Assembly (NCBI GenBank): GCA_036245805.1
Contig: BTRK01000003.1
Coordinates: 43,204,044 to 43,268,043 of the forward strand
Reading direction: 5' to 3'
Source: Pristionchus mayeri
Taxonomy: Eukaryota; Nematoda; Chromadorea; Rhabditida; Neodiplogasteridae
DNA length: 64,000 nucleotides
Below, piece after piece: positions 56,401-64,000 of the stretch; within the stretch, counting starts at the first letter, position 1; each line of letters opens with the position of its first letter. Under the pieces are notes generated by a model. The model saw nothing but the letters and a program-made list of their open reading frames with translations. It had not been told where the DNA came from and searched no databases. The translations under genes were made by a program, and so were the position numbers.

Positions 56401-59400
56401 TCATGGCTATGCTTTCATTACTGTTTACGTGTTACGCTGGAAACGTTAGATCAACTGGAATATCTAATCTTGTAATGATTGTAATCGACCGGTTTGTAAT
56501 ATTTATATTCAGGAGTTCATCGACAAGTTCCGCTACAACGCGAAGCGCGCCGCGATGGTGCAGTCGCGCATCAAGATGCTCGAGCGACTGTGAGGGATCG
56601 GTTTAGTTAAACGATGAAACCTAAGCCAACCAGTTTTTGGCCGGAAAAATATAACATGATATCTGAGAAAACCAAAATAAGCTTGGCAATGGCCGAAAAT
56701 TCGAATTCCTTCTGACATCGCCAATAGGTAGTACTCGACGAGAGAAACATACGAGCGTCGGTAGAATTTCGATTAGCGTCCTCGCGCGCGGCGGCGCGGA
56801 TATTCAAATAAAATACAGTAATCCTTGATTTTTTATATCGATTCCATTCACTGCGGCGGTAGGGGGAATGAGTCGGCGAACAAATTCTAAAAGGCTTTTT
56901 TACTTCGGTGAATTTTTCGATTAGATTCCATCTAACGCGGGAAATCGATAAATCCACTTTTACTTCCGACATTTATTCAATTCCCCAAAAATTTTTCTAA
57001 AACAAACGGACTTTTTATTTTAGTTTTCGCATCTACTTGCACTAATACACATTCTATTAGAATATCATAATTTTTTAAAAATATGTCTTTTGCTAAAAAT
57101 AGAGAAATAACTAAAAAATATCGAATTATGGTGTAAAAACTACGGTAAGCGCGTTTCCCGAATTCTCGAATTTCTCAGAAAACGGCATGTATTCTGCGTT
57201 CTGGTTCAGTAAATGACAACGGCGACAACACTGGTGAAAGAAAATCAAACTTTTAATTAGAAATAAAGGAGTTCGGGAAAAGCACTTACCGTAGTTTTTA
57301 CACCATAATTCGACTTTTTAGCTATTTTTCTATTTTTTAATAAAATACATATTTTAAAAAAATTATGATATTCTAATAGAATGTGTATTAGTGCAAGTAG
57401 ATGCGAAAACTAAAATAAAAAGTCCGGTTGTTTTTGAAAAATTTTTGGGGAATTGAATAAATGTCGGAAGTAAAAGTGGATTTATCGATTTCCCGCGTTA
57501 GATGGAATCTAATCGAAGTAAAAAAGTCTTAGAATTTGTTCGCCGACTCATTCCCCCTACCGCCGCAGTGATTGGAATCGATATAAAAAAATTCAAGGAT
57601 TACTGTATTTTCTTTGAACATCCGCGCCGCCGCGCGCGCGGACGCTAATCGAAATTCTACCGACGCTCGTATATTTCTCTCGTCGAGTACTACCTATTGG
57701 CGAAGTCAAAAGGAATTCAAATGTTCAGCCAGTGCCAGGCCGCTGAAGAAATATGTTGATTTTCCCAGAAATCGTGTTATATAATGTGTAATATTTCGTC
57801 ATCGGAGAATGAGATCGTGAATCCGAGTCGCATCAAGTGCATATCTTCGTTCATCTTCTTATCCATCGCCTTGATGTCATATTTATTGATCGATCGATAC
57901 TTACCGTATTTCAGTCCTGTTCTGCACGCGGTCGAGTTCGAGTCCGAGGTGCACTTCCGCTTCCCCGACTGCGAGTCGGTCGGCAATCCTGTGCTGCAGC
58001 TGGACGACGTGGCATTCAGGTGAGACGGGAATCCACCGGGTTGTGGGTCAGGGTTTGGGATGGAGTTGCAAAATTCGTTTACTTTTATAATGCCTGTAAA
58101 GCCGCGATGAAACACGAAACTGACTGGTATGAAAACCTCTGAGGAAGCGCAGTGAAGCCCTCTATTCACCAATCAGCTCACTTATTTAGTAATAATGGGT
58201 GTGTTTCACAATTTTAACTTGCAGATACAACCCCGACTCGCCGTTCCTCTTCCGCAAGCTGAACCTGGGAACGCACGAGAACTCCCGAATTTGCATTGTA
58301 AGTAATGGAAATATTTTAATTATTTAAATGACTGATTAACAAATTAATTAGGTGGGAGAGAACGGTGCGGGTAAGACGACGCTGCTCAAGCTGCTGCTGG
58401 GAGAGCACGACCCGACCACCGGAATGAGGTTAATTTTATTGAGTGAAAATTGGAAAAAAAGATTTAAAAAGTGCCTCGTTGCTTTGTGCTTCAACAGGCA
58501 ACAATAAGAATATTCTTATTTCTGGATTGAACCTTTTAAAGAAAATTTGTCTTTTCTTCTAGAAACGTGAATCGTCGTCTGCGCATCGGCTACTTCACTC
58601 AGCACCACGTCGACCAGCTCGACCTGGACATGAGCGCGCTCGAGGTGCTCGCCCACAAGAACCCCGGTGAGATTATTGTTATTGTTTATTATTGTTATTT
58701 ATCTTAATCGGCCGAAACTCGAAAATAGTGAAAAAAATCCTCACACGAGACAATAATTTACAAAAATGGCGGGACTGACCAGGTGAATCGAGAGTTCACT
58801 TGTGTATCTAAAGCGATTGGAATTTTGATGCGACGCTAGCTTTGAGCTTCCATTGTTAGGAAAAAAACAACAATACTTTTTGGCAATGCCTAGGTCTCGG
58901 TTAAAATTGTTATTGGATGCATGTAATGCTTTAAAACGACTGTTGCCACAAAGGCAATTTGCACGGCGGACCGATGTTTCAACGAACGATAATAATTCCC
59001 ATCGCTTCCAGGCAAGACGCAGGAGGATTATCGCGCTGCGCTCGGCCGCTTCGGACTCTCCGGAGACGTCGCCCTGCAGGTGAGGGCGACTGGGTGAAAT
59101 TCTGGATGATGCCATAGGGAAGTCTCTTTACGATCTCTAGACGAAACTTAAGTCCACCGGGATTGGCTTAGAGTGCGAAAGGAAGATGCTAATGAGAACC
59201 AGCTCCGTTCCATTCAATCTATGCGCTGCTTTAGACATCGAACAGAGGCACAAATCTTCTTTGCAGGCTGTCTACACGTTGTCTGGAGGACAGAAGTCGC
59301 GTCTCGCCTTCGCTAATCTCGCCCTCATGAAGTGAGTGGTGACGGTTTAAAAAAATTGAACTTAGTTCATAGGTGGGCAACATTGAAGCCAACTTCAAGA

Positions 59401-60199
59401 CCCCACCGGTTTGAAACTCCGACCAAGCGGAGAAATACAAATTTTCACCACCCCATTCCTGGTGTTTGGCCCTCAACCCCACCGGTATTCAGTTCTCAGC
59501 TTCAATCCTTGCCCACCTATGACTTAGTTTGTGATTAAGCAAATTTGTTCTCAAAAAGAGCACTATCACACCAAACCGCTTCCCCATTCCAGCCCCAACT
59601 ACCTGATTCTCGACGAGCCTACCAATCACTTGGACGTCGAGACGGTCGAGGCACTCGGCAAGGCGCTCACCAAGTTCACTGTCAGTTTTGGCTTGCACAT
59701 TATTGTGATTGAAACTCATAATCTCCAGGTTTCGAAAACTTGAAAAAAAAACTTTTGATGTTCAGGGCGGCGTCGTGCTGGTTTCTCACGACGAGCGACT
59801 GATCGAGCTGGTGTGCAAGGAGCTGTGGGTGGTGAAGGACAGGTGCGTGCGAGAACTTTAGCGTTCCACGATCGGTAAATTAACGTAATGAGCGAGACGT
59901 GAATGACGCGGGTAGGAAGTGAATGCGAAGGGACACGAAACAGAAAAGAACCGTATTTTTATTTTTTTTTTGGAATAGCTATGCTCTGCAGACACCATTA
60001 GAGGAGGTTGAGTGGTTGTTTCATGGGGAATCTGAATACGCGAAGAGCTCTTTATTTTTTTTATTTTTGAATTTTCGAAAAAAAATTATTTGAATTCGAC
60101 GTCGACATCGTTGATCATCACAGGATGGTGACGAACCTCGAGGGCGGTCTGGAGGAGTACCGCAAGCAGGTGTACAAGCAGCTGCAGCTGGCAGCCTAA
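52265..60199 (+). CDS. abcf-3: ABC-F ATPase ABCF-3 (GCN20-like)
   Basis: Twenty-four exons: 52265-52346, 52477-52580, 52760-52803, 52971-53103, 53295-53378, 53699-53820, 54037-54141, 54356-54441, 54610-54679, 54769-54856, 54951-55021, 55227-55362, 55559-55687, 56315-56386, 56513-56589, 57915-58019, 58225-58297, 58352-58428, 58563-58666, 59012-59079, 59267-59331, 59593-59680, 59766-59842, 60124-60199. All are in frame, giving 711 residues, the usual ABCF3 length. The N-terminal region ([27 protein letters not shown]) is typical of GCN20/ABCF3. Two ATPase cassettes follow, with no membrane spans. The first has [24 protein letters not shown] and [12 protein letters not shown]. The second has [21 protein letters not shown] and [11 protein letters not shown]. 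Such proteins act at ribosomes and in the GCN2 amino-acid response. The start follows a TTGCAG acceptor. Introns 13, 15 and 21 carry mobile elements. Confidence 0.97.
53430..53462. repeat. GA microsatellite in abcf-3 intron 5
   Basis: A pure (GA)n run next to a CACACACTCTCGTCTGTCAG block that resembles the centre of the palindromic MITEs. The repeat may have expanded from a MITE core. Confidence 0.85.
55710..55858. mobile_element. TAGGTGGGC-ended MITE
   Basis: Ends TAGGTGGGCGGGGGTTGAAG and TTCGATGGTGCCCACCTA. The interior (GGAAATCGAAAACCGGGGGT, then GATCGTAAATGATC) closely matches 32160-32330. abcf-3 intron 13. Confidence 0.8.
55881..56176. mobile_element. Transposon with CTTAAAGAAGG ends
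   Basis: Inverted ends CTTAAAGAAGGGGTAACACG and TTCGTGTTACTCCTTCTTTA. The outer 15 nt match the element at 3325-3696, so they are distant members of one family with different interiors. abcf-3 intron 13. Confidence 0.75.
56640..57785. mobile_element. Foldback element B, about 1.15 kb
   Basis: Two arms of about 480-500 nt are reverse complements. They share the CACTGCGGCGGTAGGGG marker and the ends (CTGAGAAAACCAAAATAAGC, CAGAAATCGTGTTATATAAT) with element A at 6329-7440. The centre differs (ACTACGGTAAGCGCGTTTCC and its complement). It fills most of abcf-3 intron 15. Confidence 0.85.
59370..59519. mobile_element. TAGGTGGGCA-ended MITE
   Basis: Ends TAGGTGGGCAACATTGAAGC and GCTTCAATCCTTGCCCACCT are inverted. 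The interior, with CCCCACCGGTTTGAAACTCC, resembles 40598-40745. abcf-3 intron 21. Confidence 0.8.
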
Positions 60200-61749
60200 G
60201 CAGCCCCACCCATCCACAGTACCCCTCTCTCCCCTACTGTATGCAGTAGCCCCCTTTCTGTGGTATTTCCCATCTAAGATCCCTCCACCCATTCATTGTT
60301 TTCCCTGGTGACAAACCTTTTATCGATTGTTGGCCCGTTTCTGGTTTTGATGTTTTTGGTCGTTAAGAATTTTAATGAATAGAAGATAAATTAATTTGTT
60401 GTTTGCAAAGTGGCGCAGGTGTGATAAAGAAGTTTTTAGGATGCCTGATTACGGAATGTTTGGCTTTATGTGTGCGTGTGTGTGGTTGTCTCAAAGTCCA
60501 CGTCCTATTGGTCATATGAGTTTATGTCATGCGTCTTCCGCTTGCGATGATCGTTCGCTGTTATGTGTTGGAAGGGGCGTTCTATATTCGAGAGCGCCAT
60601 TCTGGAGCCGTCTACTGTTTCTTCCTTTCCTATGTTTTGAGCTTCCATGCCAGCAAATTAATGAACACCAAACCACAGATACAAACATACTTGTTATGTA
60701 AAGGCCATTGCGTTGTACCCCCATAGTCAATCAGCATAAGCCAGACCAGACTCTTCCCTCCCTCCTCTGGCCTTTGTCCACTCTCTCGACTCTGCGACTA
60801 GCGCTATGTAACCTCTTCTCTTGTCCTATTCTGTAGATAAAGTCTATTCCCTCTATGCTCTTGGAGTTGGGGACAGACCAACTGTACGACAATACTCAAC
60901 TGGCTTTCACTATCTTGTCTTTCTCACTCAGTAGAACGAATTTCGTCCTGTCTCCGCGTTGCTTGACTTGTATCTCAATTGCCCCGTCCTTCATTTTGTT
61001 TTTATTTGTATTTTACTTAACGGCCACTTCATTTTCAGTTGAGCAGTCAAGTGATACACGGGTCTCTTCACATCTCAATAATGCGCATGTCCGGCTCTTT
61101 GCGCGTCATTATCCGATCACGTTAGTTTTTGACGATTAACACGACATGACACAACGGAATACGAATTCTGTTCTCACAGTATTTGGAATATTCATATTTT
61201 TTTATATGAAAAGTTTTCAAACTTCAGGTAATGAAGCCCTGAAGGATATTGCAACTGTAGATGCTATCATCGATTGGGTCGCCCTGGGCACTGTAAAAGC
61301 CATATATCGATTTTTGGAGGGTGTTTACTGAAGTGGAAACCATGTAGATTCGGGTTTCGCGAGGTGTTTGAAATACATTGCTTACTTGTGCTCAAGTTAC
61401 GTGGAACAACTTACCAATATTGATTTACATCTTTTAAGAAGAAAAAAAAGTTAAAATCAGGTTTCCGATTCGTGTTTCATCTAGGCATTAGGTAGATGTG
61501 ATAAGTTTTGCATCTAGCCGGGGGCAAGTGTATAGAGTGTTCGATCTACGTTTCATTGTGAGCATGTGAGCATATTGCATAAGTTCAAAGTGGCAGACAC
61601 GCGGAATTTCGGAGAAAATTATGGGAAGGACGAATGACTCCTTGGCCTCCAATTTTCCAAGAAGTGCAGAATGATCGTTGCAGAGCTGATCGATGATCGT
61701 CGCCTCGGTCTCTCCGACTCTCCGACGGGACCAGCCTGCTAGGAGCAGC
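60200..61749. other. Downstream of abcf-3, no gene recognised
   Basis: No family-like exons or coherent splice series. One open block at 61229-61331 follows a CTTCAG acceptor and ends in a stop. Lacking any upstream partner, it is not called. The abcf-3 3' UTR must start here, but no canonical AATAAA lies close to the stop codon. Confidence 0.45.
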
Positions 61750-61803
61750 GGCACTAGGTCGGATGAGAACTATGACGTCATAGTTGTCATCCGACCTAGT
61801 GCC
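61750..61803. mobile_element. Minimal 54-bp MITE palindrome
   Basis: GGCACTAGGTCGGATGAGAA followed by CTATGACG, then the complement with one mismatch, and no spacer. It appears to be the GACGTCAT-family element reduced to its two ends. Confidence 0.85.
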
Positions 61804-64000
61804 GGAGAAGCAGCGTGATTAGATAAGTCGATCAATTACATTTTTCTGTCCAGTTAGTTATGGGACTAGTAAAAACTGTTCAAAATTGATTCATTTGGAG
61901 CAATTTTGGCATATTGGTGTGATTTACATTTGTACACTAGAATGGAAATGGCTTGTTAGCGCATTACAGGTGTTCCCCGTCGCCAGCGACGATGACTTCC
62001 CTCTGATGCTGGTGGGGATTCATCGTTCTTCGTCATATTTTCTCCTATTGTTTTGATCCATAAAGTTTATTCGCTGGTCTACTTGTTGATCTTGCGTACG
62101 GAGCGGACTATGAGATCCGTGTGATATCTAGATAACTTCTCGGAATTTCTTCGGTTTATGGCCACCCCCTCTCATCCCTTCCCATCATTGAAGGTGTGAG
62201 CGACCCAAAATCACGGAGGAATATCTAGAAATGAGTGGGGTTGATGAGGAAGAGTAGGGAGGGGAGGGTGTATCCACAAACCGAAGCAGTTCATCTTCTC
62301 CATCTCCTATAGAGCAAGAGTAGTGTTGTTTGTCACGGCATGGTTTCTTGATCTTTGGAGTCTGATCGATCGAGAGACGCAGAGCAGCGCCGCTCTCTCC
62401 AAATCTCATGCTCTCTCGCTTCGCATTCCCTCCCCTGCCTGTCTGGTCGATCGTTCAATGATCTACCCCTCTCCCTCTCCATCGATCTCTCCATTCTTCC
62501 ACTCTGCGTCTGTGCTGACTCGTCTCTTCTGTTTCCCATTTACCTTTCCCGCCCAATCCTTTCATTAATCTCCATTAGTAATTAGCCCTTTGATGATGCA
62601 ACATCATCGATCGATTGATGTGTCTGTAGGTCAATCGTGTGCATTGACTGGCGATCTCTCGCTTTGTGCCTTCCCTGCTTGGCTGACCTCTCAACCCTCC
62701 CCCCCATCCTTCTTCATTCTTCAAGTTGGCTCTTTTGCAGACTTGTCGCGACCTCTTCTGCTTCTCATTAAAGTTCGCGACCTAACCACGTGCATCAGTA
62801 TATGTTAGTAATTAGTCCTTTAATGATGCAGCATCATTTGCCGATAATGGAGGTAGTGATAGCCACTCCTGTGCATTGAAACATGCTTCTCCAGTGTCCC
62901 TATCCTGACCAATATTTTCGAAATTCGTTTGTACTCCGCCAAATTGATCGATAATTCCTGCACCTCCCCAATGCATCAGATGTACACTCACTTTATCTCC
63001 CCGCGTATTTCGAGATTATCGATGCCTCAGTCGCTTTTTTGATGCTTTCCTCATACTTTCTCACTCAATTCATCTGGTTTTCGTGCCCAACTTTCCCTCC
63101 AGATCTATCATTCCGCATCTAGCCAACTCTTGCTCCTCTCCAATCTGAATCCCATCGACAATTTCGTGTTGTATATGCCTGTTCACTTCGCTGTTTCCCC
63201 CCAAATACTGATGTTTGTCAGATAGCAGTGTCATGAGGGTCTCCACTCGTCTCCTCTCGATCAACGACATCGTCATCAGATGGGACAGGGCTCTTCGTTC
63301 GCGCTAGCTAAGTTGTTTTCGTTTCCCTCACAGAGAGAGAGAGGGCGCGAGAGACCCCGTCCCCAGGCACCCCAACTGATAAACAAAAGGGGAACTAAAG
63401 GGGAACAAAAGGGGAAAAGGGGAACAAAAGGGAAAAGGGGAATGGCACTTCTTAGTTGATTGTGGTGGGTACCGGCAACTGTCTCGATGTTTCCCCTTGG
63501 GGAAGCAATAGAGATCGTGCCAGCACAGCGGCGTGAATGAAATAAAGAAAACCATGAGTGTAGCGGGTGTCGGGACCACTGAGCCGAGTGCCCGATGCCC
63601 GGAGTCAGGGTTCTCTTCCCTGGTTTGCGACCAGAAGGGTGGTTTCATTGGGTTAGAATCACCCAGCTCGCACACTCGAAATCCTCCCGTATACGTATGT
63701 AGATCTCAGTATGTAGATCTCAGTGAGTTGCCCCCCCCAATCCCCCGTGAGAGAAGGTCCACCCGTTCGGTGCCCCGGTACCGCGCAGCAATCACCCGTT
63801 GACTTGCCCCGATATGGTCGCGCGCTGGCATTTGATTGCCTTTGGTAGCCGAGGCGCCTCCATCGGGTCTACCACGGAGGCCTCTAGGGCTAACGGTTTT
63901 CACCCGTTGCGCACGTGTCGGCAAAGAGCAGTTGCGCCGTATTTCACGAAATTATCCCGTAGCGACCATTGAGGGACTTGTCCCTGTGCTCTGATTGCTG
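61804..64000. other. Intergenic, no gene recognised
   Basis: Contains two related blocks with TTAGTAATTAGnCCTTTnATGATGCA (about 62573-62603 and 62805-62835) and a GGGGAA-rich tandem run (63381-63441). The last 480 bp are GC-rich and of unknown origin. Open frames there are short and unlike any family I know. Confidence 0.45.
63381..63441. repeat. AAAGGGGAAC tandem run
   Basis: About six imperfect copies of AAAGGGGAAC/A. Confidence 0.85.

Noticed and set aside
61146..61331. 61-codon frame downstream of abcf-3 with an acceptor-like CTTCAG inside
   Set aside because: No recognised family, no partner exons, and composition like the neighbouring non-coding DNA.
1..64000. CRISPR arrays, bacterial operons or prophage
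   Set aside because: The spliced genes, tRNA structure and repeat types are eukaryotic; the tandem repeats lack the regular spacer pattern of CRISPR.

Overview
This window is nuclear DNA from an invertebrate eukaryote, most likely a nematode. Its genes are split by many short-to-medium introns with TTTCAG/TTGCAG acceptors. Splice acceptors sit directly in front of several start codons, the pattern expected where a spliced leader is added. The best protein matches I recognise (ABCF-3, HARS-1, a PRDM7/9-type SET protein, an alpha-arrestin) are close to nematode families. The species cannot be read from the sequence. I rebuilt exons by hand from splice sites and reading frame, and the summed exon lengths are multiples of three for every gene except the arrestin.

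Region 1-20160 is gene-poor and repeat-rich: foldback elements, palindromic MITEs, pyrimidine-rich tracts and one 500-N assembly gap (13810-14309). The only possible gene trace is a decayed reading frame at 4219-4994 that is split by a hAT-type MITE. Region 20161-26419 (+) is an alpha-arrestin gene of 16 exons. It is convergent with a 12-exon protein phosphatase methylesterase gene (26926-31139, -). That gene shares a roughly 600-bp divergent promoter with a small unrecognised gene (31742-33463, +). Next come a PRDM-type SET-domain methyltransferase (34026-39681, -) and histidyl-tRNA synthetase (40370-50726, -). The latter has 17 exons, and its introns hold about 85% of its length as transposons. 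A 49-residue membrane protein (51718-52063, +) follows. About 200 bp downstream of it lies abcf-3 (52265-60199, +, 24 exons, 711 residues); the spacing and acceptor suggest a two-gene operon. From 60200 to the end I see no supported gene.

The genes are housekeeping or regulatory: translation (HARS-1, ABCF-3), PP2A methylation control (PPME1), histone methylation (PRDM/SET) and protein trafficking (arrestin). They do not form one pathway. The unusual content is in the repeats. It includes a tRNA-Gly gene held in the loop of a perfect 78-bp inverted repeat, and a foldback carrying a tRNA-like sequence in each arm. A 1.08-kb element has 17 subterminal copies of one 10-mer, and a SINE has a perfect 10-bp target duplication. 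A hAT MITE family has 8-bp target duplications, and a 2.4-kb element has about 760-bp terminal inverted repeats. A promoter-plus-exon-1 fragment is present as direct repeats on both sides of hars-1.
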